From Cyclobacteriaceae bacterium (GTDB lineage: Bacteria > Bacteroidota > Bacteroidia > Cytophagales > Cyclobacteriaceae): DNA of 64,000 nt. Shown here in pieces: positions 24,099 to 32,097 of the stretch. Under the pieces are notes generated by a model. It was not told the DNA's origin, searched no databases, and saw only the letters and a list, made by a program, of their open reading frames with translations. How positions within the stretch are numbered: the first letter of the stretch is position 1; every line of letters begins with the position of its first letter. Where the stretch lies: positions 186,001 through 250,000 of the forward strand of contig JANQSI010000013.1 of assembly GCA_028284125.1 (NCBI GenBank). Direction: 5' to 3'. The position numbers were made by a program, and so were the translations under genes.

Positions 24099-26564
24099 TC
24101 AAATCACTTCCCACTGAAGATCTCCGATGTACTTGTAAGCGACCTTGCCTTCCTGGTTAATGGCAAATAGGAAAATCCATTGATTGTCACAAAGATCTCT
24201 GATGGACTCATGTTTTTCTAGGATCTTGCTCATCTCATCAACCGGAGCCTCTATGATTACATTGAGTCGTTGCGGCTCGTGCTGGAATTTTTCACCATCA
24301 TGAACTGATTGCCATGGAAGTCCGACTCGCAAGTCACCGGCAAATCCTTCAAGCACACCTAGTCCACCCACCACGTTATGAAGTGTTTTATTCCCAGAGC
24401 CAAACAATTTGTTATCCACTGTTGAAGCATAGTATTGAAGGTTGATCCAACTGGTCACAACCATTGGTGCCGTCATGATAAGCTCCAGGACACCAAAGTC
24501 TTTATCCTTTTGCCAAGAGTAGTTGTGCATGAACGTTTTCCCTTCCAAATTCAGTTGAGAAGTTCGTTCACGAGGTGCTACAACAAAAGAAGAACATCCT
24601 GCCAGCCCCCATTCAGGTCTAACCTGTGACCAATCTCTGCTTCGTTCGATTACTTTCTTTTGAACATCTTCACTAGCTACGTTCATTCGTTCTCCTCGCT
24701 CTGCTCTTGTTTTCTCTCCTGCTAGCTGGAGTATGTATTTCAGGTCATTGATGTACCCACTGTGGTAAGTTTCTTTGTCATCCAGGAAGGCATCAAATAG
24801 TTTAACCTCATCAGTTGTGGTGTCATGAAGCGCTGGCATGAATAGGGTGTCTTCAGGAATTTCAATACCCTCATTTTTTACCAGTTCTCGTACTTCCGGA
24901 TCGTTAAGTATAGCAGCTGCTACTTTAGCATTTGCTTCACCAGAATTACCTCCACAGGCACCACAATCCAAACCAGATCCATGCGGATTATTAGTGGTCG
25001 TAGAACCGTGACCAACTATCAGTACAACTGGGGCAAAATTTTCTGTCAATGACATGGCTGTCAAAGCCGACTTAGCCATTTTAACTCGATCTTCAAGAGG
25101 GATTCCAACAGCTTCGGTTTGCGCTAACTCCACACTCTTTTTCTCTACCTCTTGCTTGTGAAGACCAAAGTTATTTGGTAATGGAAGTGGTCGCGTACGT
25201 CCAAATGAATCCGATAGAAGTTTTGGAAGAAAGAAAATTCCTAATGGACTCACAAAACCAAAACAACTAATCGCGCCTTGTTTGAATGATTTCCAGGCTT
25301 TTAGCATCTGTTTTTTTAAGGTCCTCTTTTGAATAATCGCCTTTTCATCTGCAGGCCCTAATACACTTTCTTTTACCGTATGCGAAGTATTCAGTAGTAC
25401 GGGGCATTGATTGTCTCCGTGTTCGTGACCAAGCGGCACATATTCCACCGGAAAACCGAAGAAACCTGCGAAACCTATCGTTTCAACATCTTCTGTGATT
25501 GATTCCATGTTTCTGCGATAAACCTCGGAACGAACATCAATGCAAAAAACTGCTTGATACTTTGTATCTAATTTTTTCTTTAAATCGACGGATTTCTGAC
25601 TGTTGATCTTTTGGATGATCTTACGTTGATTCGCCAGATCAAATGCTTCCTGCAAAATAAGCCGTTGAGCCAGTTCTTCATCTACATTGTTTGAAGCTAT
25701 GATGCTTAGAACCTCATTCTTGCAACGATCCCAACTCGACTCCAAATTGGAATACTTCAGCAGCTTCTTTAGCGACATCTCCCAAACAACCATGATGGCT
25801 AACATTTCATGCAATGCATGGCTTTCTTCTCCTGCAAGTCTTGCATCCCAATCAATTCTCGCTGCAAACCCAGCCCAGCCGTTAATCTTCATGAGCAAGC
25901 TGTTGAGGTAATGATCCATCATTTCCTCCGGAATTTCCAGCTCATTTAATGCAATGGCAACAGCGTCAAGGTAGTTGTCGGGGAGAATAGATACCAAGTT
26001 TCTAAAACCCTTCAATCCCATCACTTCCGTACCTAAATCTACTTCTGCCTCTCGCTTCCAGGCTTTAAAAATGGAACGATCATTCTTAGCCGTATCCCAT
26101 GTCGCTTGCTTGTTATCAAAATAAGCTGAAGCCCAGAAAGAAACACGATCAATCATGAACCTGCTCCATTTCTTCTTCTTTCCATTGATCTCGCTTGCTA
26201 CATCAGCCAGTGTTCGAATTTTCCAAGTTTGTGCGCTCGAATCTTCCCTAAGATTGAAAAGAAAATCATCTTCATCGCTTACAATTCCCAATTTATTCGT
26301 ATCCAAAGCTTGGGCTATATCATCTTTGGTTAATCCGCCCTTTCTCAAAGCTTCGAGATAGAATGAAGTAGAAAGTGTCCCCTCAGTACCTGCACTTTTG
26401 TTTAGAAAATTCATGGCTTCATGAAATGGCGTATCAGCCAGCCCCATGTAAGCATTTACTGCGACGAAATTTTCTAGTGGCCAAAGAGGTGCGATAAATC
26501 GCGATCCACTTGTCAGATATTCGTTAACTCTTGATCTGGTTGTAGGGGTTTGAGTAACTATCAT
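24099..26564 (-). CDS. dabA: DabA-type inorganic carbon transporter subunit (DUF2309, UPF0753)
   Basis: The 821-residue protein is the beta-carbonic-anhydrase-like subunit of the DAB complex. With DabB it converts CO2 to bicarbonate in the cytoplasm and thereby accumulates inorganic carbon. The zinc and catalytic residues established for DabA are present: Cys341 and Asp343 in FCIDVRSE, His519 in VGHGS and Cys534 in GLDCGACGG. The 15-residue spacing between the last two fits the family. An ATG at 26564, 13 bases after dabB, is preferred over an in-frame TTG at 26591. It is the last gene of a four-gene operon ending in a good terminator. Confidence 0.95.
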   Translation of the reverse strand: MIVTQTPTTRSRVNEYLTSGSRFIAPLWPLENFVAVNAYMGLADTPFHEAMNFLNKSAGTEGTLSTSFYLEALRKGGLTKDDIAQALDTNKLGIVSDEDDFLFNLREDSSAQTWKIRTLADVASEINGKKKKWSRFMIDRVSFWASAYFDNKQATWDTAKNDRSIFKAWKREAEVDLGTEVMGLKGFRNLVSILPDNYLDAVAIALNELEIPEEMMDHYLNSLLMKINGWAGFAARIDWDARLAGEESHALHEMLAIMVVWEMSLKKLLKYSNLESSWDRCKNEVLSIIASNNVDEELAQRLILQEAFDLANQRKIIQKINSQKSVDLKKKLDTKYQAVFCIDVRSEVYRRNMESITEDVETIGFAGFFGFPVEYVPLGHEHGDNQCPVLLNTSHTVKESVLGPADEKAIIQKRTLKKQMLKAWKSFKQGAISCFGFVSPLGIFFLPKLLSDSFGRTRPLPLPNNFGLHKQEVEKKSVELAQTEAVGIPLEDRVKMAKSALTAMSLTENFAPVVLIVGHGSTTTNNPHGSGLDCGACGGNSGEANAKVAAAILNDPEVRELVKNEGIEIPEDTLFMPALHDTTTDEVKLFDAFLDDKETYHSGYINDLKYILQLAGEKTRAERGERMNVASEDVQKKVIERSRDWSQVRPEWGLAGCSSFVVAPRERTSQLNLEGKTFMHNYSWQKDKDFGVLELIMTAPMVVTSWINLQYYASTVDNKLFGSGNKTLHNVVGGLGVLEGFAGDLRVGLPWQSVHDGEKFQHEPQRLNVIIEAPVDEMSKILEKHESIRDLCDNQWIFLFAINQEGKVAYKYIGDLQWEVI

Positions 26565-26577
26565 CAATATTTCTTTA

Positions 26578-28248
26578 TTAATTATTGACAAGCATTTCTG
26601 CTTTCTTAATAAGAGATTTTTGGCTTGACTTCTGTTCTTCCACAGATTCTTCTTCCACGGTCAGATTCGCCCATTTGAATTTTTCATGCTTCAAAGAGCC
26701 GATTACACGGTCAAATAAGACATTGGCATATAGCCCGTTTCTTAAGTGAACACCTAGGCGATAACCCAAACCGGTTGAGCTCAACCTAGGCGCCGTTAAC
26801 TGTATGAACATTACACCAACGAAACAGATGAAAAGTGTCAGTGCAACTCCTTTAATAATCTGGTTCGGCTCGTAAGTGATCGGTATTTCAGATTGTAGCA
26901 GGATTCTTGCGCCTGTTTCCAGAATTAAGAATGAGAAAACTACAACCAGAGCTAATGTTACCGATTGAAAAATGACTTGGAAACTTCCTTTGGCTGAATC
27001 AAATGTTTGAACCAAAAGTTGGCTTATTCCCATCACGATAATTGATCCGATAAAGATTAAATTAAAATCGTTGAGTAAATGAACACCCCAGACATACGAA
27101 CAGACTAGGAAGATCGTGAAAGCCGAAATAATGCTCAACAAAATCAAGCCTTTGTGTCCTCTTCTTCCAGGGTGTTTAATGTTTTGAGATTTTACAGAAT
27201 CAATAACACTTCCCGAAGAGAGAAATGAGTGTGCCTTGTAAAAAGAATGAGCAACGATGTGTAAGATCGCCGCTGAGTATAATCCGACTCCACAGATAAG
27301 TAATGAGAAACCCATGTGGGCAACACTTGAATAGCCCAGTGAAACTTTTATCGTAGGTTGTGTGAGATAGATCACAGAAGAAATCAGCGCTGTAAAACCA
27401 CCTATAAGGATCAGCATTACCGAAGCTGGTGTTGATTCCACCAAAAGCATGCTTAATCGTACCATCAAAAATGGACCAGCGTTCAACAAACCTGCGTGTA
27501 GAAGAGCCGAAACTGGTGTGGGCGTTTCAACCACCTCTATCAACCAACCGTGGGTTGGAAATTGAGCTGATTTTAGCACTGCTGTGAAAACCAGCAAAAC
27601 TGAAGCTGCAATCAGAGATCCATTTAATGTTTCTATGTTCTGAATTGCATTGAAAATCGAGTGTAAATCTCCTGTCCCAAAATTGGAATAGAGAAGCATT
27701 ACTGCACTCAAAAGACTTAAATCACCAAAACGAGCGACAAAAAACTTCTTTCTTGCTGCAGCAACTGCTTGTGGTCGATGACGATAGAAAACAAGCAGGT
27801 AGTGTAAACAAACACTTGTGAGAATCCAGAATACAAGTATTTGAAATAGGTTTCCTGAGAGCACTAACAATTCAACAGCAGCAATTGTGGCTGCCAAACG
27901 ACCGAAGAATACTCCTTTTCGATGATCACCATCCAGATAATTAGTACTGAATTTGAGGATAACAAATCCCAAAATTGTGATCATCGAGAAAATGGTCACA
28001 CTTAGTGCGTCCATCCTTATCGAGAACCCTAATCCCTCCCATCCAAGCAATGTGGAATTCACAACTGAATGCTCAGCGATGATCAAGAAGCTGATGATTG
28101 ACGTTATGATTCCAACTATGCCAGCGAATTCGCCTCGAAAAATAAAAGACTTCCTATCGCTAAATCTCCCTGTCAATACCAATGAAGCATAGATTAACAG
28201 GGAGATTGGGGCAATTAGTGGTACTAGTGACAAAATATTGTGTAGCAT
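26578..28248 (-). CDS. dabB: DabB-type proton-conducting membrane subunit (NuoL/MrpA-like)
   Basis: The 556-residue protein has about 13-14 membrane helices and the proton-channel core of the NuoL/MrpA family (PTPVSALLHAG, a lysine-bearing helix in VFTAVLKSAQFPTHGWL, SYSSVAHMGF-like GYSSVAHMGF). Short length and pairing with a DUF2309 protein identify it as DabB rather than a complex I or Mrp subunit. It should couple proton movement to CO2 hydration by DabA. It starts 23 bases after a small two-helix membrane protein gene and ends 13 bases before dabA. Confidence 0.95.
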   Translation of the reverse strand: MLHNILSLVPLIAPISLLIYASLVLTGRFSDRKSFIFRGEFAGIVGIITSIISFLIIAEHSVVNSTLLGWEGLGFSIRMDALSVTIFSMITILGFVILKFSTNYLDGDHRKGVFFGRLAATIAAVELLVLSGNLFQILVFWILTSVCLHYLLVFYRHRPQAVAAARKKFFVARFGDLSLLSAVMLLYSNFGTGDLHSIFNAIQNIETLNGSLIAASVLLVFTAVLKSAQFPTHGWLIEVVETPTPVSALLHAGLLNAGPFLMVRLSMLLVESTPASVMLILIGGFTALISSVIYLTQPTIKVSLGYSSVAHMGFSLLICGVGLYSAAILHIVAHSFYKAHSFLSSGSVIDSVKSQNIKHPGRRGHKGLILLSIISAFTIFLVCSYVWGVHLLNDFNLIFIGSIIVMGISQLLVQTFDSAKGSFQVIFQSVTLALVVVFSFLILETGARILLQSEIPITYEPNQIIKGVALTLFICFVGVMFIQLTAPRLSSTGLGYRLGVHLRNGLYANVLFDRVIGSLKHEKFKWANLTVEEESVEEQKSSQKSLIKKAEMLVNN

Positions 28249-28271
28249 TTACAGCTCTTTTTCTTAATGAA

Positions 28272-28520
28272 TTAAGTTGCAGAACTAACTACTGATTTCT
28301 TTGAGGTATTTCTCATAACAGATCCAGAAGAAGCAATTGCTATTGAGGCTACAATGGTACCAGCGACTACCAACCCTGTAAGAGAGCCATAAATGAATCC
28401 CGATTCGATCCACTTATGACTAGAATCGAGGTTCCAATACGTAGCTAGGTAGCCTCCTAGCTTGGCTCCAAAACCGCCACCAAGAACTACTCCAATAAGT
28501 AAATACCTTAAATTTTTCAT
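28272..28520 (-). CDS. Small two-helix membrane protein of the dab operon
   Basis: The 82-residue protein has a first hydrophobic helix rich in glycine (LLIGVVLGGGFGAKLGGYL), a polar loop (NLDSSHKWIESG) and a second helix (YGSLTGLVVAGTIVASIAIA), ending in a short basic tail. I do not recognise the family. It lies 19 bases after the 124-residue gene and 23 bases before dabB, so it is firmly in the operon. The product at 30218-30502 has the same two-helix layout and similar glycine spacing and may be a distant paralogue. A role as an accessory Dab subunit is inference. Confidence 0.8.
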   Translation of the reverse strand: MKNLRYLLIGVVLGGGFGAKLGGYLATYWNLDSSHKWIESGFIYGSLTGLVVAGTIVASIAIASSGSVMRNTSKKSVVSSAT

Positions 28521-28539
28521 CAGTAAATGTTATTTATAA

Positions 28540-28914
28540 TTAATCAGATATTTTCACCTTCAAAGACTTTGTGTAAGTAATGTTCTTACCAAACTCTTCT
28601 GCTTTCAGGATGAAACTGTGAAGGGTCATATTCGAGAGACCTTCTACTTCAAATTCGCTTGTTGAATTTCTACTCATTTTTAGCGAATCAGCTTCTCCTT
28701 TTTCTTCTACCACCTGATGAAATAGTTCTTCAAGTGATGAAAGTTCATTTCTCTTTTCTGTTTTTAGCTCCTCGCTCATAGGGCTAGGATGCTCGTTGAC
28801 AGTTTCCATAACTAGAGTTATCTCATCGCTCTTAGTTTCTGGATTTTTGTATTCCAAGACATCAGATTGTCCATTGCTTTCTGTGTCGGAGATTAATTTT
28901 GTTAAAAGTGACAT
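28540..28914 (-). CDS. Small unknown protein, first gene of the dab operon
   Basis: The 124-residue acidic protein has no membrane segment. Its C-terminal 27 residues (LHSFILKAEEFGKNITYTKS and on) match those of the 125-residue product at 2679-3056. The shared part looks like a helix followed by a strand; the N-terminal part is low-complexity and differs. Position as leader gene of dabBA, 19 bases before the small membrane protein, suggests a regulator, assembly factor or sensor for the transporter. No known domain is recognised. Its promoter region contains one of the four shared operators. Confidence 0.82.
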   Translation of the reverse strand: MSLLTKLISDTESNGQSDVLEYKNPETKSDEITLVMETVNEHPSPMSEELKTEKRNELSSLEELFHQVVEEKGEADSLKMSRNSTSEFEVEGLSNMTLHSFILKAEEFGKNITYTKSLKVKISD

Positions 28915-28943
28915 AATCGAGTTTGTTTAATAATCTAATGATG

Positions 28944-28992
28944 CGAAAGTACAGCTAGTGATTCATTAATTATTATTCAATTTTATTATCAA
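28944..28992 (-). promoter_or_regulatory. Operator 2 and promoter of the dab operon
   Basis: On the minus strand TTGATAA (28986-28992), N17 and TAATGAA (28962-28968) are followed after exactly 10 bases by TACTTTCG (28944-28951), a near match to TAnnTTTG. The spacing between right arm and -7 element is identical to operator 1, and the distance to the start codon is 47 bases against 46. The rest of the intergenic stretch (28993-29213) is very AT-rich, with several ATATATG/CATATAT motifs but no gene. Confidence 0.7.
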
Positions 28993-29213
28993 ATACATAA
29001 ACTTTTATATATGTATTTGGATTTGAATAAAAATTCATTCACTTATATATGTCTGATTTTCAATATTTTATAAAAATTTTTCATTGATTCACTTTCATCA
29101 AGTCAGTCCACCCGATTTCTATATAAAAAAATTGAAGTGAGCATTTTAATACTTAGGGACTTCTTCGATTAGCATTATGGCTATCAAAAATTCATTAATC
29201 ATAATATATGTAT

Positions 29214-29262
29214 TTCATAATTTATTTAAATAAAATTTTATGAATTATTAGCTCCATCTTTA
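29214..29262 (+). promoter_or_regulatory. Operator 3 and promoter of the 222-residue gene
   Basis: TTCATAA (29214-29220), N17 and TTATGAA (29238-29244) form a perfect inverted repeat. Its interior includes the 14-base palindrome TTTATTTAAATAAA (29221-29234). Ten bases after the right arm lies CATCTTTA (29255-29262), in the same register as the -7 elements of operators 1 and 2. Over the 44 bases from TATTTAAATA onward it aligns without gaps to operator 1. Confidence 0.7.
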
Positions 29263-29320
29263 CGTCGAGATCTAATCGTAGACACTCATTCAATAAGTCT
29301 CAATTTGAAAAAAAATAAAA

Positions 29321-29989
29321 ATGGAAATATTTAAAGATTCACTCTTAGGTAAAGTTCACATGCTAGAGCATACCAATGCCTACCTTGACGATCATGTAAG
29401 TATATGGATTGCAATACCTATCATCAGCAATTACAAAAACAGGATGCACGAGTTTACATTGTCCATCAAGAGTCATTTGAGTGAGGAAGAAAAATCTTCA
29501 GACGGTTATTCAGGACAGACAGTGCTTCAATTGAAGCAACAGATTTCTGACAAAATGGATATTTTGGATGATACCTTGGAAGCCTACGCGGAAGACATTG
29601 GCGATACGGAACTCAGAGATCTGGCAGCAAATTACTACTCCGACTATTACGCACTTTCTTATGAAAAATTCGAGAATAAGGTAACTGAAATGATTTCTTT
29701 ACTCGAAACTCATGTCGATAAAATGACAGATTATGGACTAGTCCAGGATCAGATCGATGACGTAAAACTCAATCTAGATGAATATCAAATCGGTCTGGAC
29801 AGACCTATTACTTATGATTTAGGAACTGAACTCAGTTCGAAAAGCCTGGAAAGTTTAGTTCAGGAGGCTACTAAGTATGCTGAAAAACTCGATCATGTAA
29901 TGAAGCGATTCAAACGCTCTAACGTGACTTTTTACAGGGGATACATGACCGCACGAACGGTTCATGAACTAGCACCGGCATACGCCTAA
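29321..29989 (+). CDS. Helical protein of unknown function, divergent from the dab operon
   Basis: The 222-residue protein is predicted to be almost entirely helical, with a long N-terminal bundle rich in Asp/Glu and a C-terminal pattern LDHVMKRFKRSNVTFYRGYM. From memory this ending resembles an uncharacterised family of about 200-residue helical proteins in Bacteroidetes (…F..SNP.FY..Y..AR…); I cannot test that here. There is no signal peptide or membrane helix. Its promoter has the shared operator, in a 406-base region divergent to the dab operon, so it should respond to the same signal. No terminator is visible after it. Confidence 0.82.
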   Translation: MEIFKDSLLGKVHMLEHTNAYLDDHVSIWIAIPIISNYKNRMHEFTLSIKSHLSEEEKSSDGYSGQTVLQLKQQISDKMDILDDTLEAYAEDIGDTELRDLAANYYSDYYALSYEKFENKVTEMISLLETHVDKMTDYGLVQDQIDDVKLNLDEYQIGLDRPITYDLGTELSSKSLESLVQEATKYAEKLDHVMKRFKRSNVTFYRGYMTARTVHELAPAYA

Positions 29990-30077
29990 ACTTTAATTCT
30001 GAAATTGAATTTTCAAATATTGTTTTGGATTGAGCTTTCATTTTGCTTACCTAATTCATTAATAAAAGATAATGTTT

Positions 30078-30108
30078 TACATAAGGTATTTAAATAATGA
30101 TTTATGAA
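30078..30108 (+). promoter_or_regulatory. Operator 4 upstream of the small membrane protein gene
   Basis: TACATAA (30078-30084), N17 and TTATGAA (30102-30108) repeat the pattern of operators 1-3. The 22 bases starting at 30087 differ from those starting at 2611 at a single position. A -7 element in the usual register is not convincing here, so either the promoter is weaker or its start differs. The rest of the 200-base gap shows nothing else. Confidence 0.62.
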
Positions 30109-30217
30109 CAAAATAGCATCGGAATCTGTCTTATAGAAAAGCGATCAATCGCTAATCCCGAGGTGATATTCAAAACTATTTCTACGGGGCATGTTTAACA
30201 CTAAAGAAACAGATGCT

Positions 30218-30502
30218 ATGAAAATCATTCACTTTACAACGATTGTGCTCTCAGCAGCTTCTGGGATGATCCTGGGAATTTTTATCAGCCCTGCAGCAAA
30301 CACAGATGCTTTAATCCTGGAAGCACTTCTGTTGGGCGCAAGTGTCGGGGTTACAGTTGGATCTATCATTTGGTTTCCAAATCTTGAATTCATTCGAAAC
30401 GGATTACGGAAAATAGTTATAAAGAAAAGTTCAGGAAGGAGCGAGTCATTGGACTCCTTGTATTTAAATAGAAATTCTAAATCAATTGCGAATGCTAGCT
30501 AA
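30218..30502 (+). CDS. Small two-helix membrane protein near the dab operon
   Basis: The 94-residue protein (ATG at 30218; an upstream in-frame ATG at 30191 is less likely because the hydrophobic N-terminus starts at MKIIHF) has two membrane helices (TTIVLSAASGMILGIFI and LLLGASVGVTVGSIIW). A basic, Ser/Asn-rich tail follows. The layout parallels the 82-residue dab-operon membrane protein. I do not recognise the family. It is preceded by operator 4 and followed by a strong terminator, so it is a single-gene unit. Confidence 0.75.
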   Translation: MKIIHFTTIVLSAASGMILGIFISPAANTDALILEALLLGASVGVTVGSIIWFPNLEFIRNGLRKIVIKKSSGRSESLDSLYLNRNSKSIANAS

Positions 30503-30575
30503 GGCTAAACGAGCAAATTGAAATAAGATCCCTTCATACTTTGACTAGTAATTTTTAGTTACGTGAGTTAGTCAG

Positions 30576-30600
30576 ACCCCTCCAAATGGAGGGGTTTTTT
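30576..30600 (+). terminator. Terminator after the small membrane protein gene
   Basis: ACCCCTCC pairs with GGAGGGGT around AAAT and is followed by six T. It is preceded by GAGTTAGTCAG, as is the terminator at 3161 with a short insertion. Confidence 0.88.
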
Positions 30601-30656
30601 ATTAGGGCAGAAACCTTAGAAAAAGAAAAAGCCTCTGATAATTCAGAGGCTGTGAG

Positions 30657-30738
30657 TACCAAAGGAGGGAGTCGAACCCTCACTCCCGAAGGAACACGAG
30701 TTTGAGTCGTGCGCGTCTACCAATTCCGCCACTTTGGC
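30657..30738 (-). tRNA. tRNA-Leu (CAA)
   Basis: The 82-base gene on the minus strand folds into a tRNA with acceptor arm GCCAAAG/CTTTGGT, a D-arm GGCGGAATTGGTAGACGC and anticodon loop CTCAAAC (anticodon CAA, reading UUG). It has a long variable arm (GTTCCTTCGGGAGT) and T-arm GGGTTCGACTCCC. The long variable arm confirms a class II leucine tRNA. CCA is not encoded. Confidence 0.95.
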
Positions 30739-30846
30739 TTGTTAGCAATCCTAAATTGTTTCATGATTGCAAAACGGTGGGCAAAAGTATTTAATCAGCC
30801 ACTAGATTGCAATAGGAGCTTTTATATTTGATCAAACAATTTAATT

Positions 30847-31236
30847 GTGGGAAAAGAAATCAGATACGCCGGTTTTTCTCAACGACTTCTGGCACACAAT
30901 GTGGACCTACTTCCCATATTGTTACTTCTTTACGGCTCGACCTTTCTTTTTCCAAAGATTGGATTTGACTGGCTTATTTTCCTGCTTATTTACATTGGTT
31001 ACAACATTGGATTTGAGCTTAGCAATTGGCAAGCAACTCCTGGAAAAAAATGGGCAAAAATTCACGTAGAAGTTGAAGCTAAAAACAATTATGCCATTCG
31101 GATTGTATCAAGAAATTTTCTCAAAATTCTATCCTTGCTGATTTTCTTTTTAGGGTTCGTGTTTATCATCTTCAACCGACAACAAAAAGGACTGCATGAT
31201 TATCTAGCAGGCACCGTGGTACTATTTGATGATTAG
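30847..31236 (+). CDS. RDD-family membrane protein
   Basis: The 129-residue protein starts with GTG and has RYAGFSQRLLAHNVDLLPI (the R-x-D-type opening, here with Asn before Asp), GYNIGFELSNWQATPGKKWAKIHV and a second pair of helices. It ends with RQQKGLHDYLAGTVVLF, all typical of RDD proteins. There are about four hydrophobic segments. RDD proteins are membrane proteins of largely unknown function; some affect ion exchange. It stands alone between the two tRNA-Leu genes, upstream of the YqhA-like gene. Confidence 0.85.
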   Translation: MGKEIRYAGFSQRLLAHNVDLLPILLLLYGSTFLFPKIGFDWLIFLLIYIGYNIGFELSNWQATPGKKWAKIHVEVEAKNNYAIRIVSRNFLKILSLLIFFLGFVFIIFNRQQKGLHDYLAGTVVLFDD

Positions 31237-31315
31237 CTTATTTTTGCGAATTCCTGAACTGGGATATGAAAAGTTCCTATATTTCAGGTCTGATTGAAAA
31301 CTGACTTAAACGAGT

Positions 31316-31906
31316 ATGAGCGACCAACTATCACCAATCAAACGGTTTGAGAATTTTTTTGAAGGATTTATGTTCTGGAGTAGATGGGTACAAGCCCCTC
31401 TTTACACCGGATTAATCATATCTTCCTTCTTCTATTTATATAAATTTTTCCAGGAACTTCTCCACATCATAAACCACACGGCCTCTTTTCATGAGACAGA
31501 AATGATGCTCGGTATTTTGAGCCTTGTAGATATTTCGATGGTAATGAACCTTGTTGTGATGGTTACTATCGGGGGTTATTCGATCTTTACCAGCCGAATC
31601 GATGTGGACATGCACGATGATAAACCTCTTTGGTTGGAAAATCTTGATGCGGGCCAGTTGAAAATTAAACTAGCAACCTCATTGGCATCTATCTCAGGGG
31701 TTCAATTATTGAAGACATTTATCGATTACCGAGAGGCTGTTGAAAAAGCAAGTTCTGCTGGTATTGTAATGGAAATTGTAATTCACATGGTGTTCATTAC
31801 TTCAGCATTGCTTCTTGCTCAGACAGAAAAAATCACTCACAGCTATGGCCACCATGGTGTCATTTTGGATCATGATGATCATAAGGAAGAGGAAAAAGAA
31901 AATTAA
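31316..31906 (+). CDS. YqhA/UPF0114-family membrane protein
   Basis: The 196-residue protein begins FENFFEGFMFWSRWVQAPLY and has NLVVMVTIGGYSIFTSR and LKIKLATSLASISGVQLLKTF, the conserved stretches of the UPF0114 (YqhA) family. Four transmembrane helices are predicted. The C-terminus is rich in His, Asp and Glu (HHGVILDHDDHKEEEKE) and could bind metal. Function is unknown in the family. A clear terminator follows. Confidence 0.88.
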   Translation: MSDQLSPIKRFENFFEGFMFWSRWVQAPLYTGLIISSFFYLYKFFQELLHIINHTASFHETEMMLGILSLVDISMVMNLVVMVTIGGYSIFTSRIDVDMHDDKPLWLENLDAGQLKIKLATSLASISGVQLLKTFIDYREAVEKASSAGIVMEIVIHMVFITSALLLAQTEKITHSYGHHGVILDHDDHKEEEKEN

Positions 31907-31926
31907 CTAACCATTATTCTAAGATT

Positions 31927-31955
31927 GAAAAAGGCTTCCGAATGGAGGCCTTTTT
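31927..31955 (+). terminator. Terminator after the YqhA-like gene
   Basis: AAAAGGCTTCC pairs with GGAGGCCTTTT (one G.T pair) around GAAT and is followed by a T run. Confidence 0.88.
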
Positions 31956-32011
31956 TAATTTCCTGTTGAGATCAATAATTCAAGTCGAACTGCTATTTTT
32001 GTGGGCCCTCA

Positions 32012-32097
32012 GCGCACGTGGCGGAATTGGTAGACGCGCCAGGTTGAGGGCCTGGTGACCGCTTTAGGTCGTGGAGGTTCGACTCCTCTCGTGCGCA
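32012..32097 (+). tRNA. tRNA-Leu (GAG)
   Basis: The 86-base gene has acceptor arm GCGCACG/CGTGCGC, D-arm GGCGGAATTGGTAGACGC, anticodon stem CCAGG/CCTGG with loop TTGAGGG (anticodon GAG, reading CUC/CUU), a long variable arm and T-arm GAGGTTCGACTCCTC. Its discriminator base is directly followed by the stop codon of egtD on the other strand. CCA is not encoded. Confidence 0.96.

Noticed and set aside
28915-29320. AT-rich 406-base intergenic region considered as a replication origin or phage attachment site
   Set aside because: It has no DnaA-box cluster, no flanking dnaA/dnaN, no integrase and no direct repeats. The structure present is explained by two operators facing divergent genes.
24099-30502. 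dab region considered as horizontally acquired island
   Set aside because: No mobile genes, tRNA-flanking repeats or obvious base-composition break. The tRNA-Leu at 30657 is intact, without a repeated 3' end on the other side.
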